Counted from the stretch's first letter, positions 24,235 through 36,381 are shown. The stretch is 64,000 nucleotides of DNA from Bolinopsis microptera (GCF_026151205.1 NC_087083.1:5248460-5312459); one strand, 5' to 3'. Numbers and translations are program-made. Notes: generated by a model from the letters alone, not told the origin.

Positions 24235-24560
24235 TTAATACCTTTGATATTAACCTTCTTCCCCTTAGCTACCATTGGATTCTCTTTCATATAACTTACA
24301 TAACTATTCCTATTAGACACAGACACATCTATCCTATCAAAGATGTCATATGACAGTTCCCAGTAGTGGCCAAGCTTATTAGCCTGATATCCATGAAGCC
24401 GAATGGCATCAAATCCCCTTTTGAATCCAGTAACTGACTCACTAGCTTTCACAAGTGGTGGTAGACTGTTCCAGTAGCGCAAGACCCTTTGGGCAAAGAA
24501 GTCAGTCTCATTTGTGGTAAATCTGTGTGGCTTTGACCTAGCAGAGACACAAGTTTTTTT
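24235..24560 (-). pseudogene. Non-LTR retrotransposon reverse-transcriptase C-terminal fragment
   Basis: The minus-strand frame from about 24545 reads SKPHRFTTNETDFFAQRVLR, then YWNSLPPLVKASESVTGFKR, then HYWELSYDIFDRI and ENPMVAKGKKVNIK. The R-V-x-x-Y/W-WNSLP...SV..FK pattern is the conserved tail of LINE-type reverse transcriptases. The upstream catalytic part (YADD) is absent, so this is a 5'-truncated or decayed copy. Confidence 0.75.
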
Positions 24561-25746
24561 AAACGAGTGCTATTAATCGTCCTCAGCTGTAATGTGTTTT
24601 GAACATCGTTAGAACTAGGAATAAACAAGAAATCAACACTTACATACACGTAAAAGGTATCGCAACATTAAACAGTAGCGCCGATAAAACTAAGAAATTC
24701 GTGAGTAATAGGACATATTTTGCTTGAGCGCTCGATTTTCATAGTATGGCGTAAATCGGCAAAAATATGCGCGGCGCATAAATTTTTTTAAATTCACTAA
24801 AAAGTTTTTTTTTTAAATCATAAAAACATCAAGTATATTAAAATTTAAGCTTTTTTATTATAATTTGTGACAAATTTAACTGTCAATAAAATTATATATT
24901 TAAGTGCCAAAAATAAAATGCGCGCAAAAATGGATAAAAACGATTTTCGAATTTTTGGCTTAGGAAATTCTGAAATAACAGGTTAATTTTAATATAAACT
25001 TGTGCAGCTTATTTCTTTGCAGCTAGAGCTAGACTAAGAGACTTTACACAAATTTTTTGATATTCCAACAAATTTAATTTGCTTTAAAAAAATTAAAAAA
25101 TACAATTTGTTTGCTTATTTTTGGACCAAAGTGAAAATTGATTTTTAGCAATTTTAAGGTGACCAGGGAATTTTAGTTTAATTATCTTGGAACCAGTTTT
25201 AATAAATTCTACGGTCAAAAATACGTCCAGGGGTGTACAACTTTTAAAATATTTCAAACTATGGCGAACACCGCGAGTCGGCGAGTGCATAACTAACTGA
25301 TTAAACTAATAACTAACTAAACGTAACAGTATAATTAGTTGTAACATCATAATGCATAAGGTTTCGATCAATGATTAAGTTTATAATTAAAATTGTTCTA
25401 CTACTACCGTTTAATGTTTAGGCGTTTATAGTACAATTTGATAATTTTGCAAAACGGCTCGCGGATTTTGAATTTCAGCTCCTTATATAGAGCTTTAACG
25501 GGTGATACTCGTAAAATATCTGTTCCATATACAGGACCGTCGACGAGTCCAACTCGGCGCGCGTCCTGGTAGGTTGTAAACCTACAAATAGAGCTCCGAG
25601 AGTTTTGAGTTCAGAACAGCTGTAGAAGATAAAACAGCTAAAAAGAAAGCACAAGCAAAGTGGAGGAGCTTATTCCGATAAATTTATGTTGATGGAAAAA
25701 GTACGAAAGTTTAAACGTAGATTTTGGGGGTGAAGATCGAGTTTTA
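24561..25746. repeat. AT-rich interval with a dispersed GCGC-bearing repeat (25090-25620)
   Basis: Sequence at 25190-25235 (TACGGTCAAAAATACGT) matches 47430-47455 in the same orientation. The block at 25490-25605 (GTCGACGAGTCCAACTCGGC, then GCGCGTCCTGGTAGGTTG) matches 47660-47760 in inverted orientation. This marks a dispersed element with internal inverted repeats. The rest is AT-rich with no recognised gene. Confidence 0.65.
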
Positions 25747-26119
25747 GGATGATGATTAATCACTCTACACTCGACTGTCACGTGACTTTTTTAACCCGTT
25801 CTCTAGCTGGTTCTGAACGACTTTTCGAAACCGTAACCCTCTAATCTGATCCCAACCCTAACCCTAACCCAATCCTTAACAAAAACATATGCTGAAACCC
25901 TAACCCTAACGAGAAATTAGACTAACTTCCTTATACGGACATATCACGTGATCGAGACAGTTTTTCGCCAATATCTCGTCAGGGGAGCATTTTAACCCTA
26001 TGTCATGGGGGGTGATTCGGAATCAGCGTCCGAAAATACATCGCATGAAGTTGGTTACAACCGTCGGGGGCTCTTTTTGAACAATCTCGAAGATCGACTG
26101 TAGAGTGATTTAGCACGCT
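25747..26119. mobile_element. Non-autonomous TIR element, family copy 1
   Basis: Near-matching ends AATCACTCTACACTCGA (about 25758) and TCGACTGTAGAGTGATT (about 26094) are inverted. The whole block is about 75% similar by eye to 36764-37108, including CCCTAACCCTAACCC stretches, TCACGTGATCG and the flank GCACGCTC. No coding content. Confidence 0.7.
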
Positions 26120-26195
26120 CGCGAGTTTTAACGACTATATTTACGGATCTCCTAACGATAGAACCTGCACTCCTGCCTGTCCAACCAACTTCATT

Positions 26196-26257
26196 CTCAA
26201 GGAAGACCAACACCCAGGATGAGGCCCGTCTTGATGTATCAGCTAAAATGTTGGACT
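26196..26257 (+). pseudogene. Scrap of the retroelement C-terminal domain
   Basis: The plus frame reads TNTQDEARLDVSAKMLD followed by a stop. This resembles the ARLDISAR block of the retroelement pseudogene at 48191-49315. It is only about 20 codons. Confidence 0.4.
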
Positions 26258-26297
26258 GAATACACCCCTGCTTTGCAGCATCATCTGTGGTTCCTTG

Positions 26298-26402
26298 TCT
26301 TACTATATGTAAAGCGAGACGATATATATGAATTAAATAGGTACTAATTATTTTAGTCTCTTGAGTCTTGACACCATTTAGGGTTATACGGGTTCCTGCT
26401 AG
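26298..26402 (+). mobile_element. Small Helitron-like element (105 bp)
   Basis: It starts TCTTACTATATGTAAAGCGA and ends TTCCTGCTAG followed by T, the TC...CTAG|T signature of Helitrons. It is an internally deleted sister of 32633-32958, which shares both ends. Confidence 0.72.
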
Positions 26403-26919
26403 TATAACTAACTCAAATATTTGCCGACAAAGTGCTGTTACATACAATTTTACTTTACAAGTTTGTTTATTTATTTCAATAAGAATATTTTGATATTTTG
26501 AAAAATGATTATTTTTGACAGTGAATTAAAACTTTTAATTTAAAGTTCTAAGGGAATAAAAGAACCATTCTGTGAGAAACAGAACTATTGGTATGGTCAT
26601 TATTTGAGATCAGAGCAAAAAACTAACAAAGATTAATTTATGTTTCATATGGCCAAGCTTTGTAGCATCCGGTCAAGTTTGCAACATCTGACCAACTTTA
26701 AGATGAGAGCGATTCTGGTGCTTGTTAGCAATAAGGTTAAAGAGAAATCTTGCTGTGTCATGTGACTGAGTCTCGAAAGTCTAAATTTTAAAATTTTTGA
26801 TCTTTTATGTTCTATTTGGTAGGATTTTCGATGAAAGAAAATTAAGAATACTGTCTGTCAACTTGATGATTACTTATCACTTATCAGCAGCTAGAATGTG
26901 AAGCAAAACAGTATGATCT
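26403..26919. other. Probable promoter / 5' region of the LDLRAD-like gene
   Basis: No coding sequence was recognised. The next gene begins with an ATG at 26920, so its promoter or 5' exon should be here; no core promoter motif could be assigned with confidence. Confidence 0.4.
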
Positions 26920-29900
26920 ATGGCATGGACTTCAGTTTACACGCTATCCTGTTCTTTTCTTGTCATTGTTTGTAGCCTCGAAACCTGCTCACTCTCCTCC
27001 AAACAGTATCCTGAGTTAGAATTGAAAAATGCATCAAACTATACGAGAAACTGTCCACTGGTAAGTTGTCATTGGCTTGGTGTTTGTTGCACAATTTTTT
27101 CCCTACCATTGCCGAAAGCAAAAAGATCATAAGTATTGGTTAGGACAGCAAGCTACTCCTTCGTAACATATACCAGGCCCTTTTATTTCTGTGGAGGCGT
27201 CTATTTTGCCGCATGCGACACCAGTCATGAGCTAATTTATTACACCCACAGAGACCAGATTTAATGTCCATGATATATTTCAACGATTATATTAACTTGA
27301 AGCCCAAGTTACCAACTATAATCGATTTATTTAAAATTACTTCTCCCAGATTTCAGTGGCATCAGAACAGATATGTATCAAAGAGTTTTGTAGAATAGTT
27401 GAAGCAAGAAATGACTGTTATGGTAATGCTATCCAGTTACTAAAAGATGGTAAATAGTCAAACTATATATGCAGGGATTGGGAAATTATAATATAATGAT
27501 CAGTAAAAACTAAAATAGTCGTTTTTTCATAAAGCTATAAGTAATAAGTGTAGATAATTTCTCAATTTTAGCTCACTCTTTTTATTAATATGCTTTTAAA
27601 TAATTTGTAAACTAAATAAATTTTTCAGGTACGGGATTTATATGCTACATTTTACAGTTACACAGCTGCCCCGGGTCATCTGGCTGTCAGTTTAAAAAAA
27701 GGGTTGGGTCCAAGATTCTTCTTTCAGACAATTTCAAAAAACCTGAAGGTTTGTCAAGCAAGTTGTAGGTATTGATATCTGGCCTTATGGAAACTGTAGC
27801 TTAGCAAAGCTTGTCACGAGTCTAACAATGAGACATATTAACTGCTGTGTTTTTATTTCCTTTTTTTATTGAGACCTTATTATTTAATTTTGCTAAATTC
27901 CTCAGAGTATGATGTAGTGTGTCCAGAAATGCACCGTTGTGCAAGTGGAAAATGTTTGGACAAGATAAACATTTGTGACGGTATAACAGACTGTCAAGAT
28001 GGTAGCGATGAACTTGCATGTGTTCAAGATGGTAAGTTTTTTTAATGATAAAAAAGATCATCAAGGTTGACCTTATTTTTGTAGTGCTTTATTCGGTTGT
28101 TTGCATTCATAATTAACTGATTTATAATTATATTTCAAACAAAATATCGGTCAATCTGACAAATTATGATAGATTCAAGTTCTTAGCTGCTTCTCCACAA
28201 ATTACATCACTATTATTATTTTCTCATTATCTTATTTAAATACAATCCCTTATATCTGGGGAATAAATTCATATTAACAATAATTGTGCTGTATAAAACT
28301 TGATTTTATTTATTTATTCATATATAATTAGTATTATTATTATAATTATTAGTTGCCTATAACTGAACTTTAAACTAATTTCCCACTATCTGTAATCCTC
28401 GTTGTTACAGAGAGTTGTGATGCGCCAAACAACTTTGTATGTCGGAGTGATGGAAAATGTATACCATCCTCTCTAAAGTGCGATGGAGTTATTGACTGTA
28501 CAGATGGATCTGATGAGATGGGGTGTACGGAGTATTGTGAGTGTAATTATAGTTGCTAATTAATGAGTACGGAGTATTGTGAGTGTAATTATAGTTCTTA
28601 ATTAATGAGTACGGAGTATTGTGAGTGTAATTATAGTTGCTAATTAATGAGTACGGAGTATTGTGAGTGTAATTATAGTTCTTAATTAATGAGTACGGAG
28701 TATTGTGAGTGTAATTATAGTTGCTAATTAATGAGTACGGAGTATTGTGAGTGTAATTATAGTTCTTAATTAATGAGTACGGAGTATTGTGAGTGTAATT
28801 ATAGAACTGTTAATTAATGAGTACGGAGTATTGTGAGTGTAATTATAGAACTGTTAATTAATGAGTACGGAGTATTGTGAGTGTAATTATAGAACTGTTA
28901 ATTAATGAGTACGGAGTATTGTGAGTGTAATTATAGAACTGTTAATTAATGAGTACGGAGTATTGTGAGTGTAATTATAGAACTGTTAATTAATGAGTAC
29001 GGAGTATTGTGAGTGTAATTATAGAACTGTTAATTAATGAGTACGGAGTATTGTGAGTGTAATTATAGAACTGTTAATTAATGAGTACGGAGTATTGTGA
29101 GTGTAATTATAGAACTGTTAATTAATGAGTACGGAGTATTGTGAGTGTAATTATAGAACTGTTAATTAATGAGTACGGAGTATTGTGAGTGTAATTATAG
29201 AACTGTTAATTAATGAGTACGGAGTATTGTGAGTGTAATTATAGAACTGTTAATTAATGAGTACGGAGTATTGTGAGTGTAATTATAGAACTGTTAATTA
29301 ATGAGTACGGAGTATTGTGAGTGTAATTATAGAACTGTTAATTAATGAGTACGGAGTATTGTGAGTGTAATTATAGAACTGTTAATTAATGAGTACGGAG
29401 TATTGTGAGTGTAATTATAGTTCTTAATTAATGAGTTAATTAATTCCATTAATTCTTTTTGAAAATAATCGAAAAATGTATTACATTAATATTTATAACA
29501 ACGTATATCAATAAGATTTTTAGCATCAATTCATTGAGTCCATGGGACTCCTAATTAGCTAGTTAACTAATTAACTAAGCTTTGATACAAAGCATGCAAA
29601 CTCAAAGTCACTCTCAGCCTGGTCGATTCCTGCAGTAAATGCTCATGTACTTCCATTGATTGTACTGCACTTGGATTAATCTAATTCTGAAGTGTGCGAT
29701 GTACAATATTCAGCATCAATGTTATTAGGTCATATTTCAATACTGTTGTTGAGTATGAACTCTGCAATGTGTTTACTGTAGATAATGTTGTGAAGAGGTT
29801 ATCCGTGCTTTCTTTTGGAGGACCGAGCTCACTATTATTAGTAAATGAATTAATGCAATGCATCTACATGACGTTATCTTAGCAGTAAACGTTACTGATA

Positions 29901-32900
29901 GTATAAGTAGGTTTAATAAAATGGACTCAAGTTAAAGTGCAGTATTGTTGTTGTTGTTGATGTCCGCTGTCTGCATAAGTTAATCGTGTAATGTGTAATG
30001 TGTAATGTGTAATGTGTAATGTGTAATGTGTAATGTGTATACATGATAAACATGGAGAACTATATTCGTTTTAATTCACACCATGAACGCCTCAAAGTGT
30101 TGATTGTTGAGAGTAATTGTATTTATAGGATATATAGTAACTTTTTACCAGTATAAAATGTACATTGTACAATAAAAAGGGTGTGTTAAGTGTACAATTT
30201 ATTTGGTGTAGAGTGTAGAGTGTAGAGTGTAGAGTGTAGAGTGTAGAGTGTAGAGTGTTGAGTGTAGAGTGTTGAGTGTAGAGTGTAGAGTGTAGAGTGT
30301 AGAGTGTTGAGTGTAGAGTGTAGAGTGTTGAGTGTAAAGTCTTGAGTGTAGAGTGTTGAGTGTAGAGTGTAGAGTTTTGAGTGTAAAGTGTAGAGTGTAG
30401 AGTGTAGTGTTGAGTGTAGAGTGTTGAGTGTAGAGTGTAGAGTGTAGAGTGTAGAGTGTAGTGTAGAGTGTAGCGTGTAGAGTGTAGAGTGTAGTGTAGA
30501 GTGTAGAGTGTTGAGTGTTGAGTGTTGAGTGTAGAGTGTAGAGTGTAGAGTGTAGAGTGTAGAGTGTAGAGTGTAGAGTGTAGTGTAGAGTGTAGAGTGT
30601 AGAGTGTAGAGTGTAGAGTGTAGAGTGTAGAGTGTAGAGTGTAGAGTGTAGTGTAGAGTGTAGAGTGTAGAGTGTAGAGTGTTGAGTGTTGAGTGTAGAG
30701 TGTATAGTGTAGAGTGTAGAGTGTAGAGTGTAGAGTGTAGAGTGTAGAGTGTAGAGTGTAGAGTGTAGAGTACAGAGTGTAGAGTGTAGAGTGTAGAGTG
30801 TAGAGTACAGAGTGTAGAGTGTAGAGTGTAGAGTGTAGAGTGTACATTATGCTATGATTCTACTGTTGTCTGTACGATGCTATAATTACACATGCTGATC
30901 AGATATGATTATATATGCTGATTGCTGATGAGGTATTGTTTGTTTAATTATGTGCTATTGTTTGTATAATTATGTGCTATAAATACAATTGGCACACTCT
31001 TTGACATTTTAAAGTTTCTCATACATATTAAAGAAGATAAGTGCAGCGAATGTGTGGCTCTTCTATAGTACATGTACCAAATGTAACCTTACTATACACT
31101 TACCTTGCTTGTAAAGGTAAAGGTACGGAGTCCAATATGTTTTATATCATTTATTGAGCGCAATATATTAACTCCACTGTACCCCGAGCTGAGCACAGTT
31201 AGTATTCTACAATCAGTGAGATATATATATACTCCTCCGTACTGAGAGCTGAAACAGTACAGTTCCCACTTCCTAGTCTCTCAATCGAACACTGACTGTA
31301 TAAGTGTGTTAATATCAGCAATATATAGCAATATATCTGTATATATATTACTAGTAATATATCTAGAAATATATCTAGAAATATATCTAGAAATATATAT
31401 AGCAAATTATAGCAATGCAGCGCTCAACCATTTTATACGCAGTATCTGCAATATTTTCAGTGTTTCAACCCTTTTTAAAAGGATTATAGACTTGGTCACA
31501 AGTGAAAAGGTGAGCCACCTTGTCTAGCTTCATCGAATTATACAGGAGAATTGTTTAGGCTGAGGCTGAGGCTGAGGCTGAGGCTGAGGCTGAGGCTGAG
31601 GCTGAGGCTGAGGCCGAGGCTGAGGCTGAGGCTGAGGCTGAGGCTGAGGCTGAGGCTGAGGCTGAGGCTGAGGCTGAGGCTGAGGCTGTTATCTGTTATA
31701 TTATGTAAGATATGATCTACATAACACATAATATTTAGTATGTCATTATATCAGGTGATGTACTGAATATTTGTGTGTGTGTGAGCGATGTGTAGTATCA
31801 AATAACACCGGAACATGATATGATAACGTGACTGGTACTGTTGTATGAGTGGTTTTATTGCTTATTTTATTGTAATATATAACTGCTTCCACCTGATCCA
31901 AAGTAACACAATGTTATATAGTTATATCATATATGCATATTATATATAATGTGATTAGTGGTATAGACTATACACTATACATATATAATATGTAGTAAAG
32001 CGAGGATTTTGGCAAAACGTGTTGGCTAAAATGTATTAGGTTAGGGTTGGTGTAAAGATAAGGATCCTAGAGCAGGAGGTTCTGGGACAGGACAGGTATA
32101 TCCTGATGTAGGGTGATTTATCCAAATACAATATCTTTCCTATAACAGAATTAGGCATCATTACTCAATCATTAATCAATCTTATCTGAATATATGGTTA
32201 TTATTTAATATTTATACTTAATACTCATTTTACGTATGTAAACTGACCGAAGATACAGCCGATTTAAATATAAGACACTTTAAACACAACTCGATTACCA
32301 CAAAACCGATCAAAATTCCGGTCGAGCAATCATTGCACGTGCGCATTCTAACACTGTTGCTAGGCAACCTTATGCTTTTTACCTAACTTCCTATTCCTCA
32401 TATAATTTGCACGTGGCCGGTCGTACATGTACAATATACATAGAAGAATTATAGTAGAGAATATGTTATTACAGTTTTCATTTTTCATATTACCTGGCAT
32501 CTTACCTGGTAATTCTAATGACTGGCATATAACTGGCATATTATTGTATAATAACTGGCAATGTTGTGAAGGCTGATTTTCAATGTGAGCACAGTACGTT
32601 TTTCTATTGAACTTGCCAACAATTTATAATTACTAGCAGGAACCCGTATAATATAACCCTAAACGGTGTCAAGACTCAAAATACTAAAATAATTATTACC
32701 TATTTAATTGGCGTTTTTGACACCACTTGGGGTCCAAATTTTCGGCTCTAAAATCATTATTCCTTGACCAATTTTTTATTTTTTCATGCTGATTTGAAGG
32801 CCATTAAAGCATTTGACCCAGCCAAAAAAGTTCCAGTTGTATATCTTTTACGGTTTATGCGGAAAGTCGCGTTAAAGTTGATGCCGTGGTGTCAGTAAAA

Positions 32901-35900
32901 TGGCACAGATATATATATATATATCTGTGCATATCGTCTCGCTTTATATATAGTAAGATGCAGCGATATCACAATATTTTTTTGAGAAATTCTAGAAGAA
33001 TGTTTGTATGGCTTTTTAAACTAGAGATATGAAAACTGTACAGACATGGGAATATGGTATTGCTGTTAAAGTCTTGAATTCGGAATCTGTCTTTTTTTCG
33101 AATATAAAATATAAAAGGTTTCGACTGCCCACTTGCACTTTCGAAATATAAACCAGTGAGTTTGATAGGGAAATCAACTAATTAATAAAGTAACGTAAAA
33201 TTTATGACATCACATCATCACACATGTCTACAAAATATCATCGCACTATGTGAAAAAATATATAATAAATATTTCCTCACCAACATCAGTTATCAAATAC
33301 AATATATTAAAATGTTTATCAAATAAAGTATCCTATTTTAAACACCCTGATTTTTCAGTGACAAGAAGAAAGGCTAACACAACGTTAATGATCACTGCTA
33401 TCTCAGTTGGAGTGGTGTTATCTTTGTTACTTATAGTCCTAATGTTCGCTTGTGGCCAGAAGTTGTACCTCAATCATTTTGAGCAGAGAGAACGGCTGAG
33501 AAATCTCAGACTTGGATCGTGTGAGTGGATAATTAATTACCAATTAGTAGCGTAATTGATTATTGAAACTGTTAAGTAATTCGACTTGAAATTTTTTGTA
33601 TCAATATTTGTTTATTGGTTTTGTTAGCTGGAGTAAATGTTTATGTTGGTTGCTTAGTAAACATTAGCCTTGACCGATAAACCACAGTCCAATCAATTTA
33701 TCATTTATCAATTAAACATTTGCTAATGAACTAATTAAATATAAACACCTCCGGGATACAGCTAAGGGACGGATAGAAAATAAGGGGCGGCGTTATTTTG
33801 ATCCATCCTGCTGTTTTCCCCGCTTACTAAGTCATCCCTGGACAGTTTTAATAATCCCACCCACATTCACTCAACCCTGTTTTGTTTATTGTGTGATCGC
33901 TTGTCTTCGACTTAGTCTAGTTTTCAGTTTCCTATGAGAAACTAAAAAATATAGTAACATACGTACGTCTCTTACTTCTCCGATCCCATTTTCCATTTTC
34001 CATACTCATCCCAAATAACGAGAATGAAAAGTAAATTTTAAAACGAATTACTCCTAGCAGTATCCCTGAGGAGTTTTTAACACAAAACGCCTCACACTTA
34101 CGTTTATATTAAAATAACCCCTAGCGCTACACACTCTGAATTGTTATTCGCTTATCCTTCGCGCCACGGGACAAATTGAAATATAATCCCTGTGTGTGCG
34201 GGCCTAATGTGTGTTATAAACTATAAATTAAATAAATAAATTCTAACATTTATTGCACGCTTCGATATTAAAATATACCCAACAAAGTTGTACATTCAAG
34301 CGAGACTTAGTGTGGAAATATCAGGATTATGCACTTCTTTATTACTTTATTAGTTCAGAATTTATGGACAAATAACTTATCTTCTCATTTTAGCTGGTGC
34401 TGACTACGTCGTGAGACTGTTGCCGGGAGAGGCCCCTTTTCAAGACACTCTACCTCCATCATATCACGATTCTATGATACCCGCTCGTCAGTAGCTTTAT
34501 TAATGATAATTTGATTAACTTTTAATGAGAGCTGTTAATCATTTTAAATCTGTATTTGTAATTCATTAACATAACTGAATTTTACATGATATTTTTATGA
34601 GCTTTCAATAAATTGTGATATAATCTGATGATTTTCTTAACTTAACATAAAAGTAAAATAAGAAGAATAAAATAAGAATAAAAAAGAAAATTGTATCGAA
34701 ATAGATTATGAATCACCATTCTAATACTTTTAAATGAATCTGTTTTGTTCAGCAGGGGAAGGACCGCCAGAGTATGAACCAGAAAGTAGCTTAGAAAGGT
34801 ATGTCATTATACACAGTTACACATTTGAGTGTAAAGTCAGCTAGCGCGCTATATATAATATAACTCAATTCCAGTAATGTGTCACTGTTATTTCTGAAAA
34901 TAGCGATTTTGATAAAGTATGTTTTGTAGCGCGCGGATCAAGAATTGTGATTGCACTAGCGCCAACGCACGATCTTATTCGATCGCGCGATATATCGATC
35001 GATCGATCGATATCACCTTAATAACACCAGAATGTGTGTGTGTCTGTGTGTCTGATGATCGTCTGTGTGTCCGTGTGTAATTTCCGAACGGTTATACAAA
35101 AAACGGTAATAGTTACGGGACTGGTTTTTTCGGTATAGTGCTGACAAAACTCTGACGAAGCCCATAAGCAAATTTTATAAAAATCGGCCGGTGGTAAGTG
35201 GTTTAATTGATGATTTTGTTCCAGAAATGTGACATAAATGGATGGGAGAGAGAACGAGGAGGATAACATGTACCGTAATTAGTTTAGCCCCACGTAATAC
35301 TATAAGCTTAGAGCTCACTCTTGCGGCCGGTTTGTTTCAACTGTAGGGAGATTTCATACTTTCATAAGACAGCGTTATGCGTGATATCAAATATATAATG
35401 CGGTTGTATACTTTTACATTGCAACTGTGACAGTAAAGTCCCGGCCGAAGGCACGGGTTACACTAGTATATTATATATTATCAATACTAATAATCCCAAA
35501 ATGTCTGTCTGTGTGTGGGAAATTTCCAAACGGTTTAATCAAGAAAACGGTAAGAGTTATGGGACTGGTTTGTCCGGTATAGTTTCGAAAAATCTCTTAC
35601 GAAGTCAATATGCAAATTTTTAAAAATTCGGCCGATGGTAAGTGGTTTAATTGATGGTTTTGTACTGCAAATGTGATATTGAAATGACTCACTTTTTGTC
35701 CCTCTCTCACTCTCTCTCCCCATTTACAGCTCCCCTAATTACTGCTTTAAACATAATTAGGTAATTTGGCATTGAGCCTATTAAGTATTCCTACTGGAAA
35801 CGTTTTACGTGATGGGTGCTCATTAATTAAATTTACTCTAATGAGGTCGGTTTCAACTGAGCGAGTTTATACTTTTGCACAATTTTAACTTTTGCACTGT

Positions 35901-36381
35901 TTATAATTTTGCAATTGAACTGCGATAGTGAAGTCCCGGCCGTAGGCACAGGTTACACTAGTATAATATAATATTATATAGGCTTTTTGTTTGGATTTCT
36001 CCAGTCGCAAGAGTGATCTAATGAATTTTATTTAGATCTAGCGAGATCAAGTTCAGGAATTAAATAACCTGTTCCATTGTGACTCAATTTTGGAGCTGTG
36101 AAGCTCATGCGCTAAATTGTGATTTTAATCGCACTTACCTTTCTCAGTTCTCACCTTGATTACCAGATTTGATATTACACTTTTGTCAACAAGCTATTTT
36201 CAGATTATTAGACATTGCGGAGTGCTCAGGTTACATATCTCCTCACTCATCGAAAGAAACCCAAGACACTTGTTCAAGTAATGTTATGTCCGCGGATAGT
36301 CCCGGACCGTCGTTAGAAGGGTCGAAAATAGAATCAGATTTAGTGACTGTGGATCAGATTAATGGAGAAGAAATTGGATGA
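26920..36381 (+). CDS. LDLRAD-like type I membrane protein: two LDLa repeats, TM helix, two PPxY motifs, 363 aa
   Basis: Nine exons: 26920-27060, 27350-27449, 27629-27748, 27906-28031, 28411-28536, 33359-33520, 34394-34486, 34753-34798, 36204-36381. All junctions are GT-AG and phases match, giving 363 codons plus TGA. Residues 1-25 are a signal peptide, followed by N-glycosylation sites (NAS, NYT). A Cys-rich segment (about 50-120) is unassigned. Exons 4 and 5 each encode one LDLa repeat with six Cys and the calcium motif (CQDGSDE, CTDGSDE). Exon 6 encodes a TM helix ([20 protein letters not shown]). The cytoplasmic tail has LPPSYHDS and GPPEYEPE, two PPxY motifs that bind WW domains of NEDD4-type E3 ligases. 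This layout resembles vertebrate LDLRAD3/LDLRAD4, so a ligase-recruiting adaptor role is inferred. For exon 7 an alternative donor at 34491 would break the reading frame into exon 8. Confidence 0.88.
28526..29430. repeat. Minisatellite that amplifies the exon 5 splice donor 21 times
   Basis: The word TACGGAGTATTGTGAGTG occurs 21 times: seven starts at 42-bp spacing, from the true exon end at 28526 to 28778, then 14 more at 44-bp spacing to 29394. Each copy contains the last ~10 bases of exon 5, the GTGAGT donor and the first intron bases. The 42-bp units alternate TTGC/TTCT variants; the 44-bp units carry AGAACTG. Confidence 0.96.
29991..30048. repeat. (TAATGTG)n heptamer repeat
   Basis: About eight copies of TAATGTG, intronic. 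Confidence 0.9.
30207..30845. repeat. (GTAGAGT)n heptamer satellite, ~640 bp
   Basis: About 90 copies of GTAGAGT with variants GTTGAGT, GTAGTGT and TACAGAGT. The 251-residue Tyr/Thr/Leu/His frame on the minus strand (TLHSTLY repeats) is its translation and is not a gene. Intronic in the LDLRAD-like gene. Confidence 0.95.
31557..31688. repeat. (GGCTGA)n hexamer repeat, 22 copies
   Basis: Almost perfect, one C-for-T change near 31614. Intronic. Confidence 0.95.
32633..32958 (-). mobile_element. Helitron-like non-autonomous element (326 bp)
   Basis: On the minus strand it starts A|TCTTACTATATATAAAGCG at 32958 and ends GGGTTCCTGCTAG|T at 32633, the A|TC...CTAG|T insertion pattern of Helitrons. 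It includes a palindromic AT microsatellite (CACAGATATAT...) near 32908-32933. No RepHel coding sequence. Located in intron 5 of the LDLRAD-like gene. Confidence 0.78.
35013..35466 (+). mobile_element. Helitron-like element, copy A (454 bp)
   Basis: Begins A|TCACCTTAATAACACC and ends in a CTAG|T terminus preceded by a short hairpin (CCCG-GCC-gaa-GGC-a-CGGG). A (CGAT)n palindromic tract lies directly upstream. The body matches copy B: a GT-rich 5' part, GAAATTTCCGAACGGTT-like, ATGGGACTGGTTT-like, TGGTAAGTGGTTTAATTGAT. Confidence 0.8.
35481..35961 (+). mobile_element. Helitron-like element, copy B (481 bp)
   Basis: Begins A|TCAATACTAATAATCCC, typical of Helitron 5' ends, and ends ACACTAG|T with a subterminal hairpin CCCG-GCC-gta-GGC-a-CAGG. 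Same family and orientation as copy A, 14 bases downstream of it. Confidence 0.82.

Noticed and set aside
26055..26447. 130-residue open frame on the minus strand
   Set aside because: It runs across the end of a TIR element, a retroelement scrap on the other strand and a Helitron; no conserved motif.
30092..30847. 251-residue open frame on the minus strand
   Set aside because: It is the translation of the (GTAGAGT)n satellite (repeated TLHSTLY) and has no unique sequence.
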